A stretch of 64,000 nt of DNA. It comes from Paramarasmius palmivorus (lineage: Eukaryota > Basidiomycota > Agaricomycetes > Agaricales > Marasmiaceae). The DNA is taken from contig JAYKXP010000063.1 in the NCBI GenBank assembly GCA_037176845.1, forward strand, positions 248,001 through 312,000, read 5' to 3'. Within the stretch, counting starts at the first letter, position 1; each line of letters begins with the position of its first letter. Positions 39,329-51,576 of this stretch are shown in pieces. The position numbers and the translations under genes were made by a program. The notes under the pieces were generated by a model. The model worked only from the letters and a program-made list of their open reading frames with translations, was not told the DNA's origin and made no database searches.

Positions 39329-40881
39329 ATGAGCCAGCCTCTACATTCAGACTCTCCATCAGCATCCCCTATTCAGTCTCTGCCTCCAGAGATTCTTTCA
39401 GGCATCCTTTCACTCGTTTTAAATGCAGGAAATACAAGATTTGATATCCAGGTCGGGCTCCATGACCAACATTCACCCCCCGACGGCCCCTTTTCAAGTT
39501 ACATCGGTTCATGTTTGGGCAGTGTGTGTCGTACCTGGCGGGACGTTTCCTTGTCTACACCAGACCTCTGGTCGTCCATTTGGTTGGACCTAGGCGATGG
39601 ACCTGATTCCGCTCAATGTCTAGAGCGCGCAAAAATCCGCCTTGAACGCTCAAAATCTTTCCCACTCACGGTCACCCTCGCAAACATGGTCCTCTTTGAC
39701 GACGAAGGCTTTGTGCAGTCTCGGTTCATTTCATGCGGTCCACGTCCAAGTGAAGAGAAACACGTCGGCTGGGCTGTTCTTGATCTCATTCTTGAACACG
39801 CCCATCAGATTCAGTGCCTTTGCATCTCATCCGACGATGGCCCTGTCGAATCATTCTTCACTTCCTTGATGCCTCATTTCTGGGATCGCTTCATAAATCT
39901 CGAAGATCTACACATTGACGTCGACTCTACCAGTTATTCATTTATAATTGCGGAAGAATTCAACCGATCTCCGCTTTTACATCGAATAGGTATTCACAGT
40001 CCGGCCGCTGGTAGTCCATATGTCCCGACCGACCATCTCACTCACATTATGCTCGAAGAAGTTGAACTGTCAAACTTCGCAAACATCCTTACTCGATGTT
40101 CACTTCTGGAATCGGTAGATGTCAAGGTCTATGATGCACGTTTCCACGAGGATCTCTCAATACCGAAATGTCCACGTTTACGGACATTCCACGTCTCATT
40201 CGTAGGAGACGACCACTATTTTGACTTAGACAGGTTCAAGGATCTTGTGGAGCTGTTAGATTTCCCTTCCCTGACATCCCTATCACTCCAGATGCCAAGG
40301 TTCGACGATAATGCGTACGGAAATCAACGTCGTAGCCGAGTGGATGAGGAGTACTTCAGTGAATCCTTGGTTGACTTCGTAGCGGCGTTCGAAGCATTCC
40401 TCACGCGTAGTCCCAATATTGAAAGCTTCCGACTAGTGTCTAGCTATCTCGACGATCTGGACGTGTACACGCTCCTAACCCAGCTCCCCAAGTCACCTCC
40501 TTGGTCATCATTGATACAAATAATTCGGCTCTGCACGGCGGGATACCCGCAGTCACGGACAGCTTGTTGAGAGAGTTGGAGATTGGAGAAGAGGTGCTGG
40601 TACCGAAATTAAGGAATCTGCGGTTAGACCTTTTTCGGTATGAGTGTGACTCAAAGTGGACTGCGTTGGAAGAGATGTTGGAGAACCGATGGAATAATGC
40701 AGTGTCGAGTCGATTTCAGTCGGTATATCTCAGGTTTGAGACCTCTTTTGTACCCGACCTGGATCTGGAACGCTTTAAGAGGCTACAGGCGGAAGGGTTG
40801 GCTATCAGAGTTGTGTATTCGCCATCTCACACGGTATGTGATAGGAACACCTTAGAACTGCTAGGGTATAGAGCAGATTGA
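39329..40881 (+). pseudogene. F-box gene with one frameshift
   Basis: Starts MSQPLHSDSPSASPIQSLPP with the F-box at residues 14-80 (LPPEILSGILSLVL; VCRTWRDVSLSTPDLWSSIW). The frame is open for about 390 codons, then shifts by one base near 40492-40500 (AAGTCACCTCCTTGG). The original frame stops at 40570, while the other continues as LVIIDTNNSALHGG and on to a proper end at 40881. Together about 515 residues. It ends 99 bp before the CACTA-like element. Confidence 0.75.
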
Positions 40882-41268
40882 TGGTTGCCTGTAGTTCCGA
40901 GTTTTTATCTAGCCCAATTTGGTTTGAGAAGGGTGAATTTGGTACAGCAACCCCTAAGTACAACCATCAAGATATCAATCCCAGTGAACTTTGGGGCCGG
41001 TGCCAGCCGTGGTTAGACGATGGGAGACGCTGACAGCTGGTGTTGATGAACCCCATCTGCCATCGGCTGTCATCAGAAAAAACGTCAAACCTCCGGATTT
41101 TATACCGATGTCAGACGATCAGAGATGTAGATGTATGTATAATAGACAAATTATGATCATTATGATACAACGAGGTAAGGCGAGTCCAGACGAGCAGCGC
41201 CGAGTACAATGATGGTGAGGTAGTAATGAGAATGAACGGGACAAGACGAGCTACGACGACCGATACCT

Positions 41269-43384
41269 CTACTCTTCTACCTGGGCCGTACCGTCAGCTT
41301 TCTGTTTGCCCTTTGCCTCATTGCGCGCATTTCGACTCTTCTTCTTCCATTCCTATACCATGGGTTAGATCACCGTGAAATGCATTGGGTTGATATGGTC
41401 GCACTTACCTTGTGCTGTAACTGATCTTTCTTCACTGCTTCCCACGCAGCGTTGCATTCGTCTTGGCTAGCATCCGGATTTTTCTCCTTGTAGTCGATAC
41501 TGAATAGATTTCTGGATGTCCTCGTCAGCGACAGCATGGGTACAACACTGAATGACTCACTTCTCTCCGTTTGAAGTTGTTGTAACGATCGGCTTAGTCT
41601 TTGTTGTGGGTTTAACGGTTCCAGCGTTGGTTACCATGGTAGCAACAGTGCTCTCGGGGTTGGATAGTGAGGTTCTCGGAGGTGCCTCGACGGAACTGGG
41701 GGCGGCCTGAACATGTTTGCTGGAGCAGAATATCAATATATAACATACGAAGAAAGAATCCAAAACATACAGTGGATTGGGCTGGACAACCGTCAATGTC
41801 AGCATGTGCAAAAGTAGCCGATGAAAGATGAAGTCAACGAACACGATGTCTAATTCTTGATTTGGTAGCCGAATCAGCTGCTTGAGACGTTGGGGTATCG
41901 GCATCTTGATTCAAAGGGAGAGACAAGCTTTCGGTAGATTTGACGGAGTCGACTGCGAGTTGGGCTTCGTTGGGTGCTATGACAGGTTTTGGAGAGGCAG
42001 CGGGGAGCTCAGTGGCACCAGAAGGTACAGGTAAGCGAGTTGAGCGGGGAAGGTCATGAGATTCGTTGCATGAAAGACTATCAGGAGCTTTAGGTGTAGT
42101 GTTTGACGCAGGTGCATTGATTGGTCGGGCTTGGTCAGGAAGGATGGTGTCAGAGAAATCGGTTGGCGTAGCCGACATGGCGTCGTCAAGAGGTACAGGG
42201 TCTGAGATGGCGGGTGATTTGGCTGGTTCAGAAGTAGTGATTTCCGGAAGCTTTGTACTACTATCAGGGGAGCTCGAGTCTGACGTTGTGTTGCTGGTGC
42301 TATCAGGAGGAGAGGGGTGTGATTTCTTTGGCTTCTTGCGACGTGGTTCATCTTCGGCGGCCTTCGGTAGTGAATGTTTTGACGACAAGTTCGAAGTTCC
42401 TGAAGGGTCTGGGAAGAAGCCTAATAACCCAGTTAGCAATTGCCAAAGGGTGTAATAGCACTCACGTTTGCAGTTTGGCATGCGATCACGCTTCCAGTCT
42501 GAATACCTTACACTGCAAAGTTTATCGACTTTCCACCATCCGTCGCACAGCCCTAGCTCATAGTAATCGTTTGACTTGACCATATATAGGATCACATAGG
42601 TCAGCGCCGTGTCAGAGCGTCTCTTCCACTGTGATGGTTCAGCCCAATTCCCATACAGTTCCGAGAAAGCCGTGTACAAGCTGTCGCTCATGTCATGGCG
42701 ACGTCGGTCTGAGATTTGCTTGCCTTCTTCGTCTTCTAGAAAACCGAGTTTCTCGAGTTCTTTCCCTGTACGTGATTTGTACTGTTCGCGGTGTGTCGTC
42801 CATGCTTCAGAAGTCGGAAAGGAACACTCGGAGTAGTCGCGTCTCTCTATGTCGTCTGCTGAGTACCTCTCCAGGAGAGCATTGACTGTCGAAACGGAAG
42901 ATGGCTTCTTGCTGCGTTTGGTATCGTTATGGTTCTGAGTCTGTTGTTGCTGTTGAGGTAGAGCAATATTGCTGTGGTTTTGTGGATGAATGAGTTATCC
43001 AAACCAGAAAACCATTGCAACTTACTTTAGGGCCTTCTTCTCTGCACGTAGGTCTAAGAGTTCCTTGTACATATTACTGAACTCTTGATTTCCACTTCTT
43101 AACAGTTCGTCTCCAGAGGCAGTTTTGATAAGGTCTAAGAATTGGTATTCGTTGAAGCCGAGTCTAGGTGAAGAAGAGGACAACTAAAGCAAGTTTAGCA
43201 GCAAATCGATGAATACGTCTAGGTGCGTAGACTCTACCAGGGGCCCATTGTGGTATGTATGAAATCCACGTAAAGATGTTGTTTCCTGGGGAGAATTGAG
43301 CTGGTATGGAACAGAGCTTGAGCTAGAAGTATGCGAGGTAAAGCTATCGGAGCGAGAATGCTGGGGATTCCATGATGAATCCAT
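41269..43384 (-). CDS. Transposon accessory protein, unknown function
   Basis: Multi-exon minus-strand gene. The start at 43384 reads MDSSWNPQHSRSDSFTSHTS; later blocks include LGFNEYQFLDLIKTASGDEL (about 43175-43110), NALLERYSADDIERRDYSEC (about 42880), TALTYVILYMVKSNDYYELG and CDGWWKVDKLCSVRYSDWKR (about 42600-42490), then a long Ser/Pro/Thr/Asp-rich region (42370-41880) with a basic patch RRKKPKKSH, and a C-terminal Lys/Glu-rich helix (DYKEKNPDASQDECNAAWEA, then EWKKKSRNARNEAKGKQKAD) split by an intron at about 41408-41355. Stop at 41269-41271. Exon edges in the first third are approximate. It lies within the TIRs and reads the same way as the transposase, so a role in transposition such as DNA binding is plausible. 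Confidence 0.6.
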
Positions 43385-43531
43385 TGACGTGGCAAATGGA
43401 GAGACGCGTCGTGCCCTCTGTCACAGATGTGACAACGTCTAAGACACAGAACAAATACCAGCGTATCCTGTAACAGAGTATACAGGTAGTATTACAATCA
43501 ATATTACTATGATAATAAGTGTACATTGCAA

Positions 43532-46500
43532 TTAATCTGCTTGTTCTAAATGTGGTTCATCCAATTCATCCGAGTCTGGCATAAGTTCAAGGCCCTCAAT
43601 TCCCGGCTTCTCAACGACAAACCACCAGTCCCCTTGCAAGTCATGTTGGCGAGGAAGTGGCTGGATGGATACTACTGAAATGATGCTCTTCACGTCAATG
43701 ACCTTGAGATTGGTGTCTCCCATGTATTGACATGCCCACAGTACACCATGTGTTTCGTCGAGAATGTGTTGATTGGGTCGTGTGTAGACAGAAACCAAAG
43801 CATAGGCCTGAGGGGGATCTTGTGGACCTCTGCCGATCTCGTGAAGAAAATAAAATTGAACTTCACCGTACTCGATACGGTCAAGTTCCTGATCTTTGAA
43901 CTATGGCTGCATGAGCACAAATCAGGTCGCCGAGAACGACTATGGACATACCTTGACATTACGAGTCACTCTAACACTCTTCCGGGATGTTCTACTCTCC
44001 TGCCACAGACTACGCGCAACATGTCTGGTCGGTAGCTCGAGTCGTGCCCAACGTCGAACCTTCTGGGTATTGATGACAGCTGCAACTAAATCACCAACAC
44101 TGCCTTCCAGAGTGGTGAAGTACCGTTCCCGTTTCCGCAACAAAACGTAGCTGTCTCCTAGCTTGAATGCTCCACGTGGTAGAATCATCTTCTTGAAGGC
44201 GAGCTTGTCGAGTTGAGGGCACATGTTCATGAGTGCATTGACTTGCGCTCTACGAACTTGTCGCTGAGAAAAGTTTGCCCATGGATTTGATGGCTGATTG
44301 CATTCAGCGGTAGTATCTCCAATTGTTCGCTCAAGAGCAAATTGGGTATGGTAGACAGCAGGGCCAACACGTGCTGTCTCTGGGGCGAGATGCAGGAGTG
44401 TGTGAATGCACGGACAACAGAACTGAAGTCGGTCGATACGTAGTTGGTAGTATAGATTCTCATAATCCTTCACAAACGTGATGATCTGAGATTGTGCCGC
44501 TGCAATCTCCTTGCCCTGAATTGATCGCTTGTTGAGAATTCGAAGTGTGTAGACGAGACGACAAAAATGGGTGTAATAGATCTCGGGAAGTATTTGTCGA
44601 AAGTGCCCAGGGCCAAGGCAGAACACGTACAGAACATATTCAGTAACCTTGTAGCCGCTATTAATTTTCTGAGCAGGATTACGGGGTGGTCGATGGAAGA
44701 AAGAGGGAAAGTAGGGTGTTGCGTTCGCGATAGCAGCACCATGGGTCTTCCATGTATCTCCGATCAGTGTCCTCCATGGCCAAGCTGTCTTATTATCAGT
44801 TTCTGCGCAATCGATAGTCCCTCGCCAGATTGATATCAAAAGCTGGCCTAGGTTCAGGAGAAGGTGCATCATGTCGGGAACAAATGAAAGTGGAGGCGGA
44901 ATTGTGAGAGAAAGACCACTGAAAATACAGGGTTTTGATATCCCTGTTTCCCTCCGATTGATGAGATACTGAGCCTCGTTTGGAGAATCGCTGACCGTCT
45001 GGAGCCGCTTCTCGTACCGTTCAAGCGAAGGAGGCTGAATATTATCGAAGTCGAAGTCATTGTGCATGCATCCTGCTAAGAAGTCTGCAGTGCAATAATG
45101 GGCGGAAAAATAGTGCCCTGAGTCGGGCTTATGTCGCCCCCGCATAGGACAGTCACCACGACAGGCTATTGTGCCGTGATGCCCAACACGGCCATCCATC
45201 TCTGCCAGCCCAATACGGTCCGCCGTAGTGAATCCAACTGCTGGGCGTGAATACACCACCCTCCTCTCTGATGCACGCCATTCCTGGTATCCACGACCAT
45301 CATTCTCCTTTTGCAGAGCACTCACATGACGCAGCGATGTCAGTAAGTATGAGTCGAGATTTTTGATCTTGTTCGGCCCCGGGATATTGAAGGCAGGGAT
45401 GATGTTGACTTTCCTACCACACGCTCTCCCCCCCCCCCCCCCCACCCCCTGGCGAATAGTCCTCCAGAATCCAGACACCGATGTAGGTATCTGACTTCTT
45501 GTTCTTGTAGAGTTGGAAGGAATCAGTGGATATGGTGACAATGTGGTCGTCTTCCGTGAGGTTAAAACGCTCCACCATTGCAAGGAAAATCTTCTCCGCA
45601 TGCATGATCATCGTAGACAAATTCGGCGGCAAGCTCATCCTACCAGCTTCTCCAAAGCTTCATGCACCTGCTCTACCTTCATGAGCGATAGCGAAGCTTC
45701 CAGCGCAGTCTCTGGATTCCTCATTCTGGCTTGAGCTGTGGACCAAGCAGAATAGTGTCGAACTGTAGACGAGCACGTTTCTTCCCAGTAAGTGCTTCAT
45801 ACTCTTGATCGTAACGTGGCTCACTGCATCTGGAACAGTGGTCCAGGTCTGCAAATGGCCCCGTGAACGCATGACAGCCATTGACGCACATGTCTTTCAC
45901 TAACAGCAATACAACACCGGTGATCTCCTCTACAAGGCCTTTGACCTGCTTGAGTGACATCAAAGACTCTTCGGGATGCCTTCGAAGGTAAGCTTCACGA
46001 GCATCATGATACGTTTGCTCGGATGCATTAGTCGTTGCAAGGTAGAGGTCGATGGCATGCCGAACAGAGGGATCAGAGATATCGACCTCTTCTTCAATGG
46101 GATTTCGTAGACGTTCAACAACATGTGCAGGGCAGTGGCCATCATCAAGCGTCGCTGATTTTACTGCATCAATAAGCTGTTGGGTGATTCTGACAGTCTC
46201 GATAGTGGAATATGGTGGTGGATCAGGTGCCTGCGGCTGGGGTACGAATTCGTCGACACTTTCTTGTTGGTGCGCTGACGCCGCTGCTCTAAATCATGTA
46301 GTTCCTCGGCACGCTCCTCTCTCTCAAGAGCTTGCTGACTATTAGGATCCTCTGGGAGATCTACCTCGTCTTCTTCATTTGAAGCAGCTGAGGGATCATC
46401 GAGACCAGATGGTGGGATCACAGGGCTAGTGGGACGAATGTGCGGTAAATGATTTTGGACAACGATATTCTGATTGTCTTCAAGACGGTCTTCGGGACCA

Positions 46501-46994
46501 TAGTCTACATTCATATCTTCATCTTCTCTGAATATATCTTCCTGTTCTGTAACATTGGGACGATTCTAGCAGACTATTTCAGTCAAGAAGATAATACAAA
46601 TGCAATGACACGTACCATAACCACACCCTCGTCCACATTCATGTCAAAACCGCTTTCGCCTGCAATATCATTGTCACCACCCTCTCTCCATTCGTTTCTC
46701 TCGTCCTCTTCTGGCTCCTCATCTGCGTCTTCCTCAGAGCTATACTAGACTCGGACAGGTTATTAGAGTGTCGTCTATAATTGACGAGTAGATTACCTGA
46801 CCGGACCCACTGGCGGCAGGCTGACTTTGCTCGGCAAAGTTTGAAAATGCCAAGTGACCTTCACTTCGGCGACGATTTCTATGACGTGACCATAAGTTAT
46901 ATGAGACAGGTTTTCCCTTGCACTTAGAGCAAGTGCAAACCTGCTCTGGTCGAGCAGACATGGGAGTACAAAAAGAGAGCGAAAATGATGTCAT
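43532..46994 (-). CDS. CACTA/EnSpm-like transposase (Tnp2 type), frameshifted
   Basis: Minus strand, from ATG at 46994 to stop at 43532, with introns (for example near 46780-46740, 46560-46610 and 45720). N-terminal zinc-binding CTCSKCKGK, an acidic region, then QLIDAVKSATLDDGHCP and DMCVNGCHAFTGPFADLDHC with CSRCSEPRYD. The catalytic region follows: TISTDSFQLYKNKKSDTYIG, FNIPGPNKIKNLDSYL, TADRIGLAEMDGRVGHHG, ACRGDCPMRGRHKP, PDMMHLLLNLGQLL, and a late block CIHTLLHLAPETARVGPAVY. The C-terminal exon contains QGDWWFVVEKPGIEGLELMP. A G-run (16 C on the plus strand, 45428-45443) shifts the frame between the first two catalytic blocks, so as written the product is truncated. This could be slippage in the cell or a sequencing error in a homopolymer. 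Confidence 0.8.
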
Positions 46995-47312
46995 CTATAT
47001 GTGATATGCCACGTGTGGAGATAGTTGTCTCCAGACACGTCAAAAATAGGTAAGTTCGAGGGAATTCGTCTACCAGCTCCTAACACCGTCTTCGCTCGTT
47101 TGAGCCCTGCTAGCATCCGAGGAGAACTGACCCCCGTCCCCAAAGTTCACTGGGTATCAATGTCTAACGGTTTTCGTTTATCGGCTCTTTCATTCTCATC
47201 ATTATGAACACCAAGTATGCCGTAACGCCGGAACGAAAAATTTCTTATCGTGATATGTGACTGATAACGTTCCAACGTGACATCTATCCTTCAAGTGTAA
47301 CCATCACTGTCA

Positions 47313-48921
47313 GTGCGCAAAACCAAAAGTACGGATCGCAAGGTAGGCATTTTTATGTCGTCCAGAATGGTTATTCAACCTAATGACATTGGGTATAGTC
47401 CCATGAATCAGCTCTCACTGGCACCTTCGCTCCACGACAATCCTCAAATTGACTCGCTGCCACCAGAGATCCTCTCCAAGATATTCCTTCTGGCGGGGAG
47501 ACGTCTCAGGAGCCCTTTCCCGGATAGCCATTCAAATGGATACACCCTATCGAGCTCCACGGGTAGGAATTTGGGCCGTGTATGTCGCAAGTGGAGAAGC
47601 GTAGCGCTGTGCACAGCCGCCTTATGGTCATCGGTGGTTGTGGACATTGGGTCTGGTTCTCACCTGGCTCGAAGATTGGAATACTTGATGATGGTCATTG
47701 AACGCTCAAAGGCGTGTCCTTTGTCCGTCACACTCGAGGTTCACAAAGTTTTCGACTACAACCGCTTCGTGGATTCCAACATGTCGGTAGATGTCGGCGA
47801 CCCTGACTACGACAGTCTCGAGTTGCGCCCGTTGAGTGTTATTCTTCAACATGCCAACAGGATCTGCCATCTTTCGCTTCTTTTCGAAACCGGCACCTTC
47901 TCCGGATTTGCAACTTCTTTGATGCCCCACATTCGAGACCGCTTTCCAAGTCTCACCCACCTTTCCCTCGATATATCCCCTGTGGATGAGCCACACGACA
48001 TTCTTGGTCACTTCTCAGGATTGCCACACTTGCGCAATGTCGAGATATCTCACCAGCGCTGCAGATCGAACCCGCATTCAGAGTGCTGGCCCATTCTCAA
48101 TGTTACTGATATCGTCCTCGACGAAACATCAATTACCCAGTTCACAACTGTTTTATTGGCCTGTTCTAAGCTACAAGCAGCCACAGTCACGCTGTGGGAC
48201 AACCCATCCTTCCAGCTCTCCTCAACGATTCCGATCCCTGCTCAGCCGCACCTACAGCTACTCGACATTGGTCTTACAGAACAGCACTACCTTCTCGTCG
48301 ATGGATTCACAGATCTCCTCGGCATCTTATCTTTCCCGAATCTGCGAAACCTGTCATTACGCATTTACCCACGACGGGAAAGGAGATCTTTAGAAGGATT
48401 CAGATGAAGCGTTTCTCAAACGTTTGACAAATACTTCTAAAATCACTCATACGTTTGTCGAACGATGTCCGAGGATCGAAGTTTTCAAACTAGAATCTCG
48501 ATCGTTCGGAGACATTCATGTGCTAGCGGTTCTCGAAAAGATGCCGAACCTTGTCGAGTTGAGTATCCTCGACTCGGCTCGAGGTTTGGTTGTGACGGAC
48601 CATTTCTTGAAGGAGCTGGGTTGTGGGAAGGTCATTCCGGTATTGAAGGATTTGCGATTCGATTTAGCACGTTTCAAGCTCGGTAATGGGGTGTTTGAAG
48701 AGATGCTGAGGTGTAGGAGAAGCAGTATGCGCGACCACCGACTCCGCTCGGCGTACTTGAGAGCTTCGCACCCGACAGCTCTTCAGTCGAATCTCGATTG
48801 TCTCTGCCAACTCCAATCCGAGGGGTTAGCTCTCAGGGTTGTGCATAAACCGCTTCTGCCCTTCCCAAAAATAAGCCCAGACATCGAGATATTGGGATGT
48901 GGCGAATTATGCGAGTGTTAG
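47313..48921 (+). pseudogene. F-box gene with one frameshift
   Basis: The first ATG in frame is 47355 (MSSRMVIQPNDIGYSPMNQL). F-box at about residues 35-100 (IDSLPPEILSKIFLLAGR; VCRKWRSVALCTAALWSS). The frame stays open to about 48398 and stops at 48407; a one-base change of frame there restores DEAFLKRLTNTSKITHTFVE and the normal F-box tail (KMPNLVELSIL, VLKDLRFDLARFKL) to 48921. About 520 residues without the shift. It lies 150 bp outside the CACTA-like element. Confidence 0.75.
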
Positions 48922-48924
48922 TAA

Positions 48925-49590
48925 CTGGCTTTTTTCACCTTCGAATCGCTGTGACTGACTATATATGACATTTAGAAAAACATATAGCTAGACATAAAGT
49001 AGTCTCAGATTTTCTGTGACGTGCAATCAACAATCGGTAGCAATAACAATTTAATCGGGCGGAGCAGCTCTGCGTCCACCTAATTCACATCGCTGGCTGC
49101 TTTGAGGAAACAATCTTTTCGGTTGACATCAGTAATAGATGTCACTGATTGCATTTTTTTATCCACACATTAAGTGATTGGGAAATATTTATCTTTGCAT
49201 TTACTTCCTTCCCTGGCTGTTCTCCCAATATCGGGTAATTTCAGACTATGGTTGCCGGATATGATATCTGTAATTCACTCGTGAGTCGGTGAAGGAGTGG
49301 TGTAAGGGAAGAGCATGTCAGAGTGCAGAAGGAGTGGTTAGTACGATGGGCTATCATCAACCGGACCATACATAACTCTAAGGAACATGATCATCGTTGA
49401 GGGGAACAGGAAGCGCCAATCACATAGTACGTCAATTAGAGGGCGTCACTGAAGCGTTGAATCTGAGTTATACCCAAGCCAAAAGCATCAGCGGGTCAAA
49501 AACAGGATATCAATCTAAAATCAGCTTTCATCGTGGTCGTAGTGTCAGTGGGGAGATGAAGATTCGTTGTGACACAGAATCAAGAGGTGG
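48925..49590. other. No gene seen
   Basis: A/T-rich spacer with short frames only. Confidence 0.4.
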
Positions 49591-50890
49591 GCGCCTAATA
49601 TGATGTCACGCAAAGTCGATTGCCACGTGGCTAATTTTTTCTCTTTCCTCGACAACGATGTCGATGTCGCTGCGTTCACTGCTCGATCACAACGCAAATT
49701 CTCCAAAAGTCTGTTCATCAAATACTTGGAACCTCCCCTAGGGTATGTTTGAAGCTACTGCAGGGATAGAAGATCGGTCATCCATGTTAACGGTACATCT
49801 TCTGCCTTCGGTCTTTTTTCTGCTTATCTGATGGTCCGACAGGAAAAGTATGAGCTGATATGAGTCGAGATGGCCAACGATTTTGCTTAAATATGAGTTC
49901 GCCTACGGTGAAGACATTATTGGAGTATTGGTGCATCTTACGATCCTTCCCTTTGTGGTTTTCCTCATATCAAACCCAACAGGCCAAGATCGACTTTTCC
50001 CGTTCCAGTTCAAAAAATATATGCTTCCCAAGGATTTCAACCTTCTCAATTTAGCTCAAATTGGGCCTTACGCGGCACGGGTTGGATATTAGCGAATAAC
50101 AAGCCTTTATCTGAACCAACGGCGTTAGAGGAAACACATCCAGAGACACACTCAGAACGCACGCATCCATCGACTACACGAGCTTGTATCTTCAACCCCT
50201 ACACAAAGCTAGTATCGATCCGCGACTCCAGTCCTTCTACGAATACCTGCATCGCTGTCATCAGGAAAGGGATATAGATTGTGACTTGACGATCATGTTT
50301 CGCTGCGTGAAGGAAGGACGGAAGTCTGCAATGTGGACAGGAGGGATGTCTTGGTGATAGGTATGTGTTGAATATTCGTGCGATCGCTTCCCCAGTCTTT
50401 TTGTGCACAGCCCTTTCCTCTTATTAGCCTGTTCCTCGCTGAACATCCGAAGCTTACCGGCGAAGGAAAGCACTTTCTCCTCCACCTTCACTTTCAACGC
50501 CTTCCTTCACCATTTCGTTCTCACTTCTGTTACCCTTCACCTCTCCACCTGGACGCTTCACGCTACCGCTTCTTTCGCCCGAGGCGATATGCCTTTTCGT
50601 TGCGAGGCACCGATTTACGTCATTCATCTCTGCTTTTGGGGCTTCCGTATCGCCTCACATTCGATCGTCTCTTCGCCCCCTTGCCCCAGTATTCTAGTAC
50701 CCACCAATGCACCTATACGCTGCCTCCCACGTCCACCGCACTCTACCCTGTTACCCTCGATATCATCAGATGCTGTTCGCTTCAGGCTTCTTTCGCCAGA
50801 AGATGAAGGCGCTGGTTTGTCTATTGATTTGACATCCACATACCGTGTTTCTCATATGTTCACTGCGGAAGAGGCCGTGTTCATGATTTG
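49590..50890 (+). pseudogene. Unknown four-copy family, copy 1 (decayed)
   Basis: The segment starts with a block shared with 55170 and 62170 (GGGCGCCTAATATGA, CCACGTGGC, CTTTCCTCGACAAC). The first exon equivalent is near 49659 (SLLDHNANSPK), the second near 49860 (MSRDGQRFC; VKTLLEYW), then a Pro/Thr-rich stretch, then an internal deletion that fuses directly to the late exon seen at 54002-54110 of copy 2 (GACTTGACGATCATGTTTCGCTG near 50285). Stops interrupt several exons. A 162-codon open frame at 50403-50891 ends RVSHMFTAEEAVFMI and may be a remaining translated part. Confidence 0.55.
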
Positions 50891-50899
50891 ACAGAGGAA

Positions 50900-51560
50900 G
50901 ACCACGCGGATAGCTGCTTTGATGACAGGTGTGTATTCGTACGTCTTGCCTTTTCTTGTTGGTGAGCGCTAAAACGACAACATATAGTTCGCACCGTCAT
51001 CTTTGCAATCATATCTTGATCTCGAACTGAATGTACTGTGCTAGCACTTGCAGAGCGTCGTTTTCAGTATGTTCCCAATTCAGATATATGTTTCCTGGTA
51101 GTGGCAGTACCGGACAGTTGCGAGCGAAGAGTTATGAGTTATTCACAGATATTGGTGTAATCTTTGGTATTTATCGGACAGACTTGGACTCATACTTTGA
51201 TATCTTTGTATGTAGATATTCCCTTTCTCATGCGACGGGCATTGCAGGGGGAAACAATACAACTTGTGCCTTTCTGAGCTGAATTGACGACAATCCGTGA
51301 TTAATTTTGGTTCCTTTCCACCGCAAATGAGTGTACCGTCATGTTACGCATGGGTTATTCCGAATAAAAACAGCCTGAAATGCAAGGAAAAAAGATTGTT
51401 GACAGCTCACCCAATGATCCCTTGTCTGGGTGTCGAATCTAGCCTCCACGCGCACAAGCAGCATGACACTGTCCTGTATACCAGAGAAATTGCTCTGCAA
51501 GAATACAGGTCTCAGTTTAATGTGTACGTCCTGTTGTTTCGCAGGACGTGAGCCCCCAGA
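50900..51560. other. No intact gene; tRNA relic inside
   Basis: Contains the tRNA-Asp relic at 51418. Short coding-like stretches around 51040-51200 could not be assembled. Confidence 0.35.
51418..51487 (-). pseudogene. tRNA-Asp pseudogene
   Basis: As antisense it reads TCCCTTGTCTGGGTGTCGAA, then a shortened insert, CATGACA with the GTC anticodon region, and TATACCAGAGA. The D arm is deleted and stems are broken, but order and spacing match the intact tRNA-Asp genes. Confidence 0.6.
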
Positions 51561-51576
51561 CACTGACATGGAAGGC

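Larger units (their letters stand above)
40980..47154 (-). mobile_element. CACTA/EnSpm-like DNA transposon, 6.2 kb
   Basis: Perfect 17-bp terminal inverted repeats CCCAGTGAACTTTGGGG at 40980-40996 and inverted at 47138-47154, with imperfect pairing for about ten more bases. Flanking direct repeat TATCAAT at 40973-40979 and 47155-47161 is a likely target-site duplication. Inside are a Tnp2-like transposase and an accessory gene, both on the minus strand. Fungal relatives are called EnSpm or Plavaka-like. A 7-bp duplication is longer than the 2-3 bp usual for plant CACTA elements. Confidence 0.85.
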
